Shown piece by piece: positions 54,395-63,033 of a stretch of 64,000 nucleotides of DNA. Made by a program: the position numbers and the translations under genes. Each line of letters starts with the position of its first letter. Position 1 is the first letter of the stretch. Source of the stretch: Lentzea kentuckyensis. GTDB lineage: Bacteria > Actinomycetota > Actinomycetes > Mycobacteriales > Pseudonocardiaceae. The stretch is from the NCBI RefSeq assembly GCF_002150765.1, contig NZ_MUYM01000036.1, positions 100,664 through 164,663 of the forward strand. Reading direction: 5' to 3'. A model generated the notes under the pieces. It was not told the origin of the DNA and searched no databases. It saw only the letters and a program-made list of their open reading frames with translations.

Positions 54395-55041
54395 GCATCC
54401 GCGACTGGATGATCGGCAAGCTCCGCGAGGACTCCAAGCCAGCGGAGCCCCTTGGCGAACATGGTCTGCTCGTCCGTCGACCTGGCCGATCCGACGCCAT
54501 CGGCTACTGCGTCGAGCCCGACTCGCAGACACCTTTCACCGTAGAGGCACTGCACGCAGCGGTCGACGAACTGCCCGATACCCGAATGGTGATCATCACT
54601 CGTCGACTCGTCGACCCCGACGTGTACGAGGAAGCGCGCGAACTCGGCGTCGTCGTGGACACCTTCGGTGCTTTCCGCCGCGCGGTGGACGACTTCGACG
54701 ACATCAGCACATACACGCACCGGGACGAGGACTATCTTCACCGCAGGCTGTACGCCACCAGAGCCGTCACCCAGCTCAAACGCTGTGGCCAACGAGCGTG
54801 GCAGATCATCCGCACCGCCCCGCTCAGGCCGCTGACCATCGTGATCCACGACCGTTACGAGCTGACCGACGAAGACTTCGGCAGGGTGCTCGCCGAATAC
54901 CCGAAGCTCGACCTAGACGCGTTCGTCATCACAAACTCCTCCGCTCAGGGATTTGGAACCCGCGTGCTGAACACCGCACGGCGAGCGAGAGTCCCGCTCT
55001 ACACACTCGACGACTTTCTTCACGGGATCCGCGAGCCGTGA
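54391..55041 (+). CDS. unknown 216-residue protein, two tandem alpha/beta lobes
   Basis: I do not recognise this protein. It appears to have two similar Rossmann-like halves, each with a hydrophobic strand, an acidic turn and a Cys-free helix: TRMVIITRRLVDPDVYEEAR then LGVVVDTFGAFRRAV in the first, and LTIVIHDRYELTDEDFGRVL, LDAFVITNSSAQGFGTRVLN then VPLYTLDDFLHGI in the second. The final pattern resembles the closing strand and helix of Mrr/restriction-like folds, but no PD-(D/E)xK triad is evident. It overlaps the HNH gene by 4 bases and the nucleotidyltransferase by 4 (GTGA). Confidence 0.8.
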   Translation: MSIRDWMIGKLREDSKPAEPLGEHGLLVRRPGRSDAIGYCVEPDSQTPFTVEALHAAVDELPDTRMVIITRRLVDPDVYEEARELGVVVDTFGAFRRAVDDFDDISTYTHRDEDYLHRRLYATRAVTQLKRCGQRAWQIIRTAPLRPLTIVIHDRYELTDEDFGRVLAEYPKLDLDAFVITNSSAQGFGTRVLNTARRARVPLYTLDDFLHGIREP

Positions 55042-55358
55042 ACCTGACCGAGCGATGGCCGATGTTCGGTGAACTGATCCGTTGCGCTGCAAGGTTTCCG
55101 CGCCTGCAGGTCTGGGCGTTCGGCTCCGCTTTGAGGTCAGACCAGCCGAACGACCTGGACGTGTTGATCATCTACCATGACCGGGCAGAGGTCGACGAAC
55201 TGCGGAACATGGGCTGGTGGGAGATATCCGTTCCACCACTGGACATCATCGCGATGACCCCGGACGAGGAAGAACACTACGGCTTCATCACCGAGACCGG
55301 CGCAGTGTGCCTACATCCGCAGAACGGGACCTTCAGCTCGTCGGCCGTGCCGGACTAA
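55038..55358 (+). CDS. MNT-like small nucleotidyltransferase
   Basis: A 106-residue Pol-beta-superfamily domain with the core motif VWAFGSALRSDQPNDLDVLI: G29-S30 and the paired acidic residues D39 and D41. A third acidic position is likely in LDIIAMT. Small stand-alone NTases of this kind often act as antitoxins that AMPylate a toxin partner (as in HEPN-MNT pairs), but no HEPN protein is here; its partners are the HNH protein and the 216-residue protein. GTG start overlaps the preceding stop. It meets the lipoprotein gene tail-to-tail with a 4-base overlap. Confidence 0.82.
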   Translation: MNLTERWPMFGELIRCAARFPRLQVWAFGSALRSDQPNDLDVLIIYHDRAEVDELRNMGWWEISVPPLDIIAMTPDEEEHYGFITETGAVCLHPQNGTFSSSAVPD

Positions 55359-56275
55359 GGCCTTGCCGCCAGCCGGACCTTCACCGGCCGAGACCAACCG
55401 CCGCCCGACAGCCACAATTCGTTGCGCACGCCAGGAACCGACGCGATACCACTTACGACTTCTTGCGCCACCGCTGTCGATCCAGCCAGAGCTGGAGCAA
55501 GGTCAGCGACCGCCGTCACCGCACGGGCTCCAAGGTCAATGCGTAGCAGCCAGCTGGTGTCCACGAGGTTCGCCCACACCTGACGCCTTTCACCGTCGCG
55601 CACGCACTCCAGTTCGCCAAGGCGCCTGTTCGACCACCACCCGCCGGCCACCTCGATCACGCCCTTCTCTGCGAAGGTGCCTGCGTCTCGCAGCACGAGT
55701 CGCATCGACCCTTCGCTTTGCACCAGCTGGGTTCCGTCGTCGCACAGCCCCCAGCCTTCGCCGCGGTACGACACCTGGCGCTGCTCGACCAAAGTGGACT
55801 GGTCTCGAGCGATCGCAACACCGTCCCTCAAAGTCAGCTGCCACACGATCCCCGGCCGGCCCGGACGCACGCTGACAGCGACTCCTGACATCGTGCGGCC
55901 AGGCTGATCTGTCAGCTGGATTCGCTCCGTACCGCTTGCCGCGTCGATTGCGCGGATCCCTCCGCCCTCGGATCTGTTGGTGCTCTCCAGGAGCACACCT
56001 TCGCCGTTCACGAGGCCTGTGCCGTTGTTGTCGCCGACCGTCATCTGCCCGACCACCGCGGCGGCGAAGGTTTCGACCTTCACCACTCGAGTTGAAGCGG
56101 TCGCGACCAACGTCGCTCGAGCAGGCGGAGACAGACCTCGCCCTGGACGGGCCCTCTCTACACAGGTGCACGCAGTCAGCAGGGCCGCGGCCGCAACAGT
56201 CAGAGGCAGGATGCGCGCGAGCTCCCATCTGCGACCACCGGAGAGGTCAGGGGAAATTCTGCGTAGGCGTAACAT
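55355..56275 (-). CDS. lipoprotein, glutamine (glutaminyl-peptide) cyclotransferase-like
   Basis: 306 residues. The N-terminus is basic, then LPLTVAAAALLTACTC gives a lipobox (LTAC), so the protein should be lipid-anchored outside the cell. The rest is a five-bladed propeller-like domain with the plant-type glutaminyl cyclase signatures YRGEGWGLCDDGTQLVQSEG, RLGELECVRDGERRQVWANL and DTSWLLRIDL. The conserved NELE-type turn reads GELE. The family converts N-terminal Gln to pyroglutamate; natural targets are unknown. The ATG at 56275 is chosen from the signal sequence. Confidence 0.78.
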   Translation of the reverse strand: MLRLRRISPDLSGGRRWELARILPLTVAAAALLTACTCVERARPGRGLSPPARATLVATASTRVVKVETFAAAVVGQMTVGDNNGTGLVNGEGVLLESTNRSEGGGIRAIDAASGTERIQLTDQPGRTMSGVAVSVRPGRPGIVWQLTLRDGVAIARDQSTLVEQRQVSYRGEGWGLCDDGTQLVQSEGSMRLVLRDAGTFAEKGVIEVAGGWWSNRRLGELECVRDGERRQVWANLVDTSWLLRIDLGARAVTAVADLAPALAGSTAVAQEVVSGIASVPGVRNELWLSGGGWSRPVKVRLAARP

Positions 56276-56731
56276 TCGAACTCCTATACCCAAACGAATG
56301 CGAAATTCCCACACAGCAGAAACGTCCCGCCACACTCGCCCAAACAATCAGGGAAACCCGGACGCCAAAGGCGCCCTGCCGCGGCAACACAAGGCCACTT
56401 CCAGCTGCTGCACCTACCGACATTCACACGAACGCATGGATCTGTCGCCGATCTAGCAGCCAAGACGTGCAAAAGTGGCAGTCCCCACTCTCGCAGGACA
56501 GCCGAGCGGGACATACGCCACGACCTCTCAGCAGGCATTCTTCCAACTCCCGGAAACTGGGACAACAGCCGGAACCACGCCGAATTCCATTGATCGAAAG
56601 AAATGCCGAACAACAGGGCTATTGGTGTAGCGTGAGACACCTCCCCTCCCCCACGGTGCATCACGACAACCTGGGCGTGCCGACGCCTTGCCGCATTGGC
56701 ACGCCGATACGCACCAAAGGGGGACTTAATC
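56276..56731. other. intergenic region between divergent genes, no feature recognised
   Basis: About 455 bases between the start of the lipoprotein gene and the IMPase-like gene; it must hold both promoters. Base composition is visibly less GC-rich than the coding neighbours. No ORF or repeat is convincing. Confidence 0.4.
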
Positions 56732-57619
56732 GTGTTCACACACGTCGAGCGACTCACGGCATTCGCCGGACACGTTGCCGCACACGCGGCACGTCAGATC
56801 TGGTCCGACCGCCTGCGCACTGCCGGCGGGCCGTACCGAGGCGCCCGCCACACCTCGAGCGGCCTGCTTGTGCCGGCCAGCATGTCTTCGGAACACCTGA
56901 CTCGCGACCTGATTGCGCTGCACCGCCCCGGAGACGCGGTACTCGACGAGAAGCCAGCCGAGTCCGGCCAAATCATGTGGATCATCGACCCGCTCAACGG
57001 CGTCGACAACTACGTCAGCGGCTTGCCCAGCTATGCGGTCTCTGTCGCGGCCGCGCTCGACGACGTCGTCCTGGCGGGCGCAGTTGCTGAACCGCACAGC
57101 CGTCGGCTCTGGATGGCGGGACTGGGGCACGGCGCGCAACTGTGCGACCCCACGATCTCCACGGACTGGCTCGAGATCCGCGTTGGATCGACTCAGCTCT
57201 TGGAAGATGCGCTGATCAGCACAGGGTTCTCTGCGGCCGCGGCGATCCGCGCGGATCAGGCCGAGCTGGTGGCGAGGCTTCTGCCTCAGGTGGCTGACCT
57301 GCGATGCAGCGGCGCGCCTGCTCTGGAGCTCTGCCACGTCGCCGCGGGATGGCTGACGGCCTACGTCGAGCACGATGTAGGCCTGAAGGCTTCCGCCGCC
57401 GGCCTTCTCATCGCGCACGAAGCAGGCGCAACCGTCCACTGGCCAGGCCATGCAGGACCAGGCGCACAACTGGGCGACCCGGTCTTCGCCGCTGCGCCAG
57501 GTATCTCCGACGCACTGCTGGAAGCACTGGCGCACGCCAGCGCCGCCTCCGTGCGTCGATCCAGCCAGCCCCCGCCTCCCAGGTCCCCGCTCACCTCCTC
57601 ACCAAGCCGGACGGCGTGA
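56732..57619 (+). CDS. inositol-monophosphatase-fold protein lacking key metal ligands
   Basis: 295 residues with the overall IMPase pattern: DAVLDEKPAESGQIMWIIDPLNGVDNYVSG-type active-site region, the GLPSYAVSVAAALDD strand, and a second half with GAPALELCHVAAGWLTAYVE and AAGLLIAHEAGATV. In active IMPases the first motif is DPLDGT; here it is D86-P-L-N89-G-V91, losing the second Asp and Thr. The later WDxAAG is LKASAAG, losing another Asp. So phosphatase activity is doubtful, though fold and likely dimerisation are kept. GTG start with AAGGGGGA upstream. It is 19 bases from an XRE regulator and probably shares its transcript. Confidence 0.82.
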   Translation: MFTHVERLTAFAGHVAAHAARQIWSDRLRTAGGPYRGARHTSSGLLVPASMSSEHLTRDLIALHRPGDAVLDEKPAESGQIMWIIDPLNGVDNYVSGLPSYAVSVAAALDDVVLAGAVAEPHSRRLWMAGLGHGAQLCDPTISTDWLEIRVGSTQLLEDALISTGFSAAAAIRADQAELVARLLPQVADLRCSGAPALELCHVAAGWLTAYVEHDVGLKASAAGLLIAHEAGATVHWPGHAGPGAQLGDPVFAAAPGISDALLEALAHASAASVRRSSQPPPPRSPLTSSPSRTA

Positions 57620-57638
57620 AACCGAAGGGGCGCAAGCA

Positions 57639-58196
57639 ATGCCTAGGAGAGCTATCGACGAATGCCCCAGGTTCAACCCCGAGGCGTTCCACGCCGTGCG
57701 CAAGGCCCGGATGAGCCGTCAGAGCCTCGGCCGCCAGACCAACCTGTCGCAGCAAACCGTTGTGCGGTGGGAAACCGGCGTGAGCACACCGTCTGCACGG
57801 AACCTGCGCGCCGCCGCACAGGTTCTGCAGGTCCGACCTTCAGACCTGCTCTACCCACCCAGCGGCGATCCCTCGCTTGCCGATCTGCGTATGAACCATG
57901 CACTCACCGCCGCCGAGTTGGCCGTGCGCAGCGCTACCAACCTCGGTCGTCTGCAGTTCTGGGAGCGCACCGGCAGCCTTGGCACCGCCGACGAAAGCCC
58001 GCCACTGCTGTCCGCGTTCCTGGGCCTCGCCACCGACACCATCGACCGGTATCTCCTCACGGGCCAGGTGCCCAGGACGATCACCCGCCGCCTCGCGCGG
58101 GCATTGCACGTCGAACCATTGGAGATTCAGTCCGCCTTCGACCGCACCGCAGCCCTGCACGAGGCCGTGCACCACGAACTCAGGAGTGCTGCATGA
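57639..58196 (+). CDS. XRE-family transcriptional regulator with two HTH-like halves
   Basis: 185 residues. The first HTH is canonical (FHAVRKARMSRQSLGRQTNL, SQQTVVRWETGVSTPSARNL, then LQVRPSDLLYPP). A second, degenerate HTH-like half follows (LADLRMNHALTAAELAVRSA, LQFWERTGS). It is preceded by GAAGGGG and follows the IMPase-like gene by 19 bases. A perfect hairpin terminator lies 40 bases downstream. Probably a regulator whose signal is sensed through its partner; this is inference. Confidence 0.88.
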   Translation: MPRRAIDECPRFNPEAFHAVRKARMSRQSLGRQTNLSQQTVVRWETGVSTPSARNLRAAAQVLQVRPSDLLYPPSGDPSLADLRMNHALTAAELAVRSATNLGRLQFWERTGSLGTADESPPLLSAFLGLATDTIDRYLLTGQVPRTITRRLARALHVEPLEIQSAFDRTAALHEAVHHELRSAA

Positions 58197-58236
58197 TCTA
58201 CCGTTCCTCGCGTTGACATAGCCAATCACAGACCGC

Positions 58237-58274
58237 ACAGATTGCCGGCAAGGGTTCCCGCACCGGCAATCTGT
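58237..58274 (+). terminator. terminator after the XRE gene
   Basis: ACAGATTGCCGG, a 14-base loop, then CCGGCAATCTGT: a perfect 12-bp stem. Confidence 0.8.
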
Positions 58275-58434
58275 CGTGCAAATAATCCGCCAGGCCAGCA
58301 TTAAACAATATTCGCACCATTCGTTGACGCCAACCCACAAGCGAGCTTCTCTTAGTTCACAGAGCGAATGCGCAATCCGACCATAAAGCCTAGGAGCGCA
58401 CGCTTCCACTGATTGAAATCAGGAGAGGCCAACT

Positions 58435-58794
58435 ATGATACGCATGTCCATCAGCCGATTCACGAGCGTGCTTGCCATTGCGGCAACCATGGCCGGCATC
58501 GGCGTCGTCAACGCCCAAGCCGCAACCAACGAGCCAATGCCACAGCCCACCGCCTCCACAAAGGACTGCACGGGCTACCCGTTCTCGACGGGCGACTGGG
58601 TCAACATCCGAGCGACGCCGGGCGGCCTGCCAATCCTTGGTCAGTCCATGCGCTTCGACCACTACAGCTGGCCAAAATGGCCAGATGACTACAAGGACGA
58701 CGCCTGGATGCTGACCACGAACCTCCGCACTGGCGTCCGAGGCTGGGTCTCCCTGCAATTCGTCGACTGGTACCAGCCCACCTGCATCGCATAG
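58435..58794 (+). CDS. small secreted SH3-like protein
   Basis: 119 residues. AGGAGAGG lies 7 bases before the ATG. Signal peptide to about residue 30 (VVNAQAATNEP), then a compact SH3-type domain (FSTGDWVNIRATPGGLPILG, VRGWVSLQFVDWYQPTC) with two cysteines (near 45 and 117) that could pair. SH3b-like exported peptides of this size are common in actinomycetes; binding target unknown. Confidence 0.82.
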   Translation: MIRMSISRFTSVLAIAATMAGIGVVNAQAATNEPMPQPTASTKDCTGYPFSTGDWVNIRATPGGLPILGQSMRFDHYSWPKWPDDYKDDAWMLTTNLRTGVRGWVSLQFVDWYQPTCIA

Positions 58795-59001
58795 TCGATA
58801 TGTTGATGCGCACCTAGCGTCCGGTCGGTGCGCATCAACCGATCCCAGGAAGGGCTCGCGCTCACCATGAGCGCGAGCCTTCCGTCGAACGTGGCACGAA
58901 GAGTCTGGCGACGGCGAAGCGCACGGCCGGCGAGATCCGCATACGACCGTGCGCCTCAAGTGCGTCGACGAGCTGATGGTTCGCCGACGAGGTCTGTGCC
59001 G

Positions 59002-59268
59002 TCAGCTCGCTATATCCGCGTGTTCGAGCTGATCGGCGATCGCGCGCATCAGCGGTCCCACCTGATAACGCCCGTCCTCGTCACGCACCAGTACCTTGTT
59101 GTCGACCAACCCCTTCAGCAACCGGTGCGTGGTGCTGATCGGCAACCCGGCGCCGGCGCTCAGGTCGGACAGCCTCTTCGATGGCTGCCCCTCGGTGAAC
59201 TGCCTCAGAATGCACGCGAACCGCTCAGGAGCGCTGACCTGCGGCGACTTCTCCAGCTCTGCGTTCAT
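59002..59268 (-). CDS. stand-alone IclR-type helix-turn-helix protein
   Basis: 88 residues only: the winged HTH of IclR regulators (ILRQFTEGQPSKRLSDLSAG, ISTTHRLLKGLVDNKVLVRD, GRYQVGPLMRAIADQLEH) with no effector-binding domain. The ATG at 59268 is chosen because AAGGGGAGGA sits just upstream. Downstream DNA to 58795 shows no continuation of the usual sensor domain, so this is either a single-domain regulator or a truncated gene. Confidence 0.75.
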   Translation of the reverse strand: MNAELEKSPQVSAPERFACILRQFTEGQPSKRLSDLSAGAGLPISTTHRLLKGLVDNKVLVRDEDGRYQVGPLMRAIADQLEHADIAS

Positions 59269-59698
59269 TTCTGTCCTCCCCTTTGGCATGACTTCATCGC
59301 GACACGTCGGTTCAACCGTCCGCCGTGCCTTGAGCTAACTGACGTTGACGTGATCGAGAAGCAGAAGAGCTCTACGGGCGGGCCTGTGACCACGCCGAGG
59401 TACCAGTACGACAGCAACATGGCCATCACGGGCCCGTGAGCAGATGAGCGTCCGGCAGGCGGGATCCACGCCGAAGAGCGCAAGACTGCGCTGTGAGGTA
59501 CCAGACGGTGGTTGCTGGAAGCTGAAGTTCGCCGAGACATGTCGATCCCCGATCGCGTTCGAGGCCAGCACAAAGCTGCCTCACCACTGCGTTTCAGGGA
59601 TCAGCCCGATAGCGACAAAGCCAACCCAATCGGAATAGTCCGATTGGTCCAGCGTATGCAGTGGTCCCGATCACGTCAAACCATGTCACCGATCTGGG
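59269..59698. other. intergenic region with nothing recognised
   Basis: About 430 bases upstream of the IclR-type gene and downstream of the SDR gene. No ORF, RNA or repeat that I can support. Confidence 0.4.
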
Positions 59699-60538
59699 TC
59701 ATGACCGACGGAGCTGACGCCGCACTCGCCCGAGGACGCGGCCTACCGCTGGCACCGCGTCCTGATAGTGGCCGCCGGCAAGGCGGGCGAGGATCGCGAC
59801 CAGCCGAGCGTCGTTCCCCACGAACACCCGCGCCCGACGGCGTTCAGCTCCTTTTAGGACGATCGCCGCAGCTTCTTCGGGATCGGTGCGCGCAACGCGC
59901 TTCTCGAAGCCCCGGATCACCGCGTCACGGTGCTCGCCAGCCGCGAAGAGGCCGTTGCGGACGATCGAGGTCCGCACTCCCCCAGGGAAGACACACGTCA
60001 CCGACACCTGGGTGGATGTGAGCTCCTGGCGCAGCGACTCGCTGAACCCGCGGACGGCGAACTTCGACGAGTTGTACGCGCTGTACCTCGGTATCGCCAG
60101 TAGGCCGAAGGCGCTTGAGAACGTCACGATCCGGCCGGCCCGCGAGCTCACAACGGCTGGAAGATGTGCCTTGACCGTGTACATCAGCCCCCGCCAGTTC
60201 ACCGACATGACGCGCTCGATGTCCGCGACGTCGGAGTTGAGCAGACTGCCGCGGTGAATGATCCCGGCGGCCGCGAACACCGAGTCGACGCCACCCAGCG
60301 CGGAGGTTGTCGCGGCGGCAGCTGCCTGCACACCGCTCCAGTCCGTCACGTCGACTACCTGGGCCAGCACCTGTGCGCCGATCGCTTCACAGCGGTGAGT
60401 GACTTCCTCAAGACCATCAGCGTCGTGATCAAGCAGCGAGAGCCGAGCTCCACGTCGCGCGAGCTCAACAGCCAGAGCTCGGCCGATCCCTGCCGCAGCG
60501 CCGCTGATCACCGCGACCTTGCCCTCGAAGCAGCTCAC
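59699..60538 (-). CDS. short-chain dehydrogenase/reductase (SDR)
   Basis: 279 residues from a GTG at 60538 (GGGGAAGG upstream). Classical NAD(P)-binding fold: VAVISGAAAGIGRAL (TGxxxGIG-type glycine motif), DVTD, VFAAAGI in place of NNAG, the catalytic Ser in IVTFSSAFG and YxxxK as YSAYNSSKFAVRGF. It has a C-terminal extension of about 60 residues (RRRARVFVGNDARLVAILA), as in SDRs acting on lipid or acyl substrates. The gene is 29 bases after the PAS/GAF-like gene on the same strand and probably co-transcribed. Confidence 0.88.
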   Translation of the reverse strand: MSCFEGKVAVISGAAAGIGRALAVELARRGARLSLLDHDADGLEEVTHRCEAIGAQVLAQVVDVTDWSGVQAAAAATTSALGGVDSVFAAAGIIHRGSLLNSDVADIERVMSVNWRGLMYTVKAHLPAVVSSRAGRIVTFSSAFGLLAIPRYSAYNSSKFAVRGFSESLRQELTSTQVSVTCVFPGGVRTSIVRNGLFAAGEHRDAVIRGFEKRVARTDPEEAAAIVLKGAERRRARVFVGNDARLVAILARLAGGHYQDAVPAVGRVLGRVRRQLRRS

Positions 60539-60567
60539 GATCCAGCACCTTCCCCGCGGCGAGCAAC

Positions 60568-61599
60568 TCAGTCGACCTTCCCATGATCGGCGAGAGTCAG
60601 AGTGACGAGCGCCGCGGTGGTGTGTTGATCCAGCGCGATGAGCGCAGCGGATACCGCTACTTTCAGCCACTCTCCGTCCTCCCTGCGGAACCGCAGAACG
60701 CCGTCCGCCCGTCCGCTCGACGCCAGTTCCTTCGACAAGCCGACCGCGCTGCGCAGGTCCTCGCGGTGAATCGCTGGGTGGTGTGGTGAGTCCAGCGTCC
60801 ACGCGAGCCCCGGCATGGGGCTGTCGAGCCACTTCAACAGCCTCATGGTGCGCAGGTCGGCGATCGCCCGCCATCGTCCGGGCGTTGCCTCCGCCGCGAC
60901 GATCTGCTGAGCGAGCAGAACCGGCGTGGGAGGCGGCGCGGTCGGCACGCTTTCCGCAGGTCCGATGTCATGGGTGATTCCCCGGACGATCAGCTCAACC
61001 CTGCCGCCAGGAGTTTTCACCTCAATACACCGGCACGCGAAGTGCACTGCACGCCGAACACCGTCGTCCCGGTTCACGGTCCACGTGGCCAGGTGCTCCG
61101 CACCCGCAGTCGCCCTGACGATGAGCGCCAGCGCCTTGGCCTCGTCGGCGTTCGTCGTAAGCCGCTGGTAGGCGAACAGCTCGGCCAGGTCGTGCTCGTT
61201 TCGCCACCTGTCCGGTCTAGTCCCGTACAACCGCAGCAGGTCGTCAGACCTGCTGCTGACGTGCAACGTGAGGTTGATGTGCCAGGCACCAGCAGGATCG
61301 CGGGGCGGCGGATCCTCGTCCAACGGCCCCACCCACAGGTACACCCCGTGGACCAGCCCGCCGTAGGCGAGCAACGGGTGCCCGATCACGCGGCGTTTGC
61401 CCGTGGTCGTCCGGGCCTCAACTGACTGGCGCCCTTCAACTATGCGAGCAGTGACGCCGAGTACGTCGGCGAGGAACGGCCCTCGGCCGAGCACGGAACG
61501 AAGCGGAACCATGTTCTTCGGGTTGCTTCCTACAGCGAGCACCGTCGGCTCGCACCGAGAACCCCCGAAGGTCTCGACCAACAACCAGTCGGCCGCCAT
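60568..61599 (-). CDS. PAS/GAF-like sensory protein (resembles actinobacterial DUF5593/DUF5628 proteins)
   Basis: About 343 residues from ATG 61599 (GGGGGGACGGAG upstream; a GTG at 61707 would add 36 residues). The N-terminal half resembles the GAF-like DUF5593 domain (MAADWLLVETFGG, VGSNPKNMVPLRSVLGRGP, LLAYGGLVHGVYLWVGPLDE). The second half has two PAS-like segments (WTVNRDDGVRRAVHFACRCI, DGVLRFRREDGEWLKVAVSA). No kinase, cyclase or DNA-binding output domain is present. Assignment to these DUFs is from memory and moderately certain. Operon with the SDR. Confidence 0.65.
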   Translation of the reverse strand: MAADWLLVETFGGSRCEPTVLAVGSNPKNMVPLRSVLGRGPFLADVLGVTARIVEGRQSVEARTTTGKRRVIGHPLLAYGGLVHGVYLWVGPLDEDPPPRDPAGAWHINLTLHVSSRSDDLLRLYGTRPDRWRNEHDLAELFAYQRLTTNADEAKALALIVRATAGAEHLATWTVNRDDGVRRAVHFACRCIEVKTPGGRVELIVRGITHDIGPAESVPTAPPPTPVLLAQQIVAAEATPGRWRAIADLRTMRLLKWLDSPMPGLAWTLDSPHHPAIHREDLRSAVGLSKELASSGRADGVLRFRREDGEWLKVAVSAALIALDQHTTAALVTLTLADHGKVD

Positions 61600-61809
61600 C
61601 GCTCCGTCCCCCCGGTCGAAGATTGGCCTGCTCAGGCAGGCTAACTCCGCGACCGGTTCCACGCTTGGAGCTTCTCCAATGCGCTCGCGGCGAGGTCGCG
61701 AAATCACGCGGTCGAGTGAGTACTTAAGTTGGCTCCCAGTCCATCAGAAACCGGCTTCGGGATCAGTCGCACTGGTATCAGGTCTACGGGCTGGTTGAGG
61801 CAGATTCCC

Positions 61810-61943
61810 GGTGTTGTCCCGCGTGCGGCGGGCGACCCACACGATGCACCGTCCCACCGAGAAGCTCAAGCCCAAAAGAGGGGCTTGCCCTTCTCGGCGC
61901 GCCAGTGCGTTTCGTGTGCGCCCGCCGCACGCGGGACAACACC
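61810..61943. repeat. 134-nt palindromic (fold-back) element
   Basis: The outer 25 bases at 61810-61834 and 61919-61943 are perfect inverted complements (starting GGTGTTGTCCCGCG). Inside, CACACGATGCAC/GTGCGTTTCGTGTG, CCGAGAAG/CTTCTCGG and CAAGCCC/GGGCTTG also pair around an AAAAGAG loop. The whole can fold into one long hairpin. It sits in the divergent gap, 74 bases upstream of the gene at 62017. Confidence 0.8.
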
Positions 61944-62016
61944 GCGGTGTGTGGTGAATGAGCGCGTGCGTCGCGGGTGTTGAAGCAGATCTTCCTCCGC
62001 CACAAGGAGTTTCGTC

Positions 62017-62907
62017 ATGGCTAACGTGCCGGAACCGGACCTGGAAGTGCACTGGGTGCACACCGGCATCCTCGCGCCTTACTCGTTCTCGATCAACGGA
62101 CTGGCCACGGCGGAACACGACCGCGGCGTCGCCTTCAGCGCCGAACTCGTACACCCGGAGCACGGCGTGGTCGGTCGCATTACCAACAGAGGTTGCGGCG
62201 ACGACACCGAGTTCACCTCCTACGACGCCGCATCGTTCGGAGACCGAGAGCTCACGCAGTTTCTGCAGCAATGCCACCAAGACAACGAACCCATGCACGC
62301 CGACACCCTGCACGTCCTTCTCGACGAGATCATCTACGAGGCCGAGACCGCTGGCATCGTGGCCAATGCCCGCCGGGACAACCAGTTTCTTGTACGGAGC
62401 TACCTCCCCCGCCGCTCGGCACTCTGGGGGCCCGAACGAGGCGACCCGCTCGTCTGCCGACAGATCGTCCTGCGCCAGCAGGCTCGCGAACGACTGGCAG
62501 CCAAGCTGTCCAACCATCCGGCTTATGGTCTCGACGACGAGTCCGCGTACTGGCAGATGTTCGACGGCGTCGAGTGGACTCCGCTGCTCGGTCGCTCGCC
62601 CCTGACCGCGCTCGAGCACGAGACCAGGATTCGCAGGGCTGAACAACTGACCCGCGCGCTGCCCGACCCGGACGTCTACTACTTCGCCGTGCCGTTCAGC
62701 GACGATCTGTTCCTGTTCGGCAAGCCTGGCAAGCGCTTCATGCTCATCGGCGATCGCAGCAACGTGATCCACTCCGACGAGTGGTGCCGGTGCACCACGA
62801 GGAGGCAGCGCACCGTCCGGTTCGAACGGTGGCGCCTGACCGGGCGGGACGAGTCCGGCGTCATCCACGCCGCCAGACACTGCCGACGCCTCGTCCACAT
62901 CGACTAG
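62017..62907 (+). CDS. unknown 296-residue protein
   Basis: AAGGAG lies 8 bases before the ATG. The protein is soluble and acidic, mixed alpha/beta, with recognisable strands (VHWVHTGILAPYSFSINGLA, VYYFAVPFSDDLFLFGKPGK, RFMLIGDRSNVIHSDEWCRC) and a helical centre (QQARERLAAKLSNHPAYGLD). Three cysteines cluster near the C-terminus (WCRC ... HCRR), perhaps a metal site. No family recognised. A strong terminator follows; the long palindrome is in its upstream region. Confidence 0.8.
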   Translation: MANVPEPDLEVHWVHTGILAPYSFSINGLATAEHDRGVAFSAELVHPEHGVVGRITNRGCGDDTEFTSYDAASFGDRELTQFLQQCHQDNEPMHADTLHVLLDEIIYEAETAGIVANARRDNQFLVRSYLPRRSALWGPERGDPLVCRQIVLRQQARERLAAKLSNHPAYGLDDESAYWQMFDGVEWTPLLGRSPLTALEHETRIRRAEQLTRALPDPDVYYFAVPFSDDLFLFGKPGKRFMLIGDRSNVIHSDEWCRCTTRRQRTVRFERWRLTGRDESGVIHAARHCRRLVHID

Positions 62908-62929
62908 TTCGTCGCATCGGCACGTCTGC

Positions 62930-62971
62930 AAAAGGCCGGCCGCGTTCCTGAGGGAGCGCGGCCGGCCTTTT
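62930..62971 (+). terminator. strong intrinsic terminator
   Basis: AAAAGGCCGGCCGCG and CGCGGCCGGCCTTTT pair perfectly (15 bp) and the descending arm ends in TTTT, just after the 62017 gene. Confidence 0.9.
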
Positions 62972-63033
62972 GCCGTGCGCACTCAAACCAGACCCCGTCA
63001 GTTTTCATGAATCGAACGCGAGGAACTGACAAC

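Noticed and set aside
61744..62982. A 412-codon minus-strand frame opposite the 62017 gene
   Set aside because: It runs through the palindrome and is a composition shadow of a plus-strand gene that has a good ribosome site and terminator.
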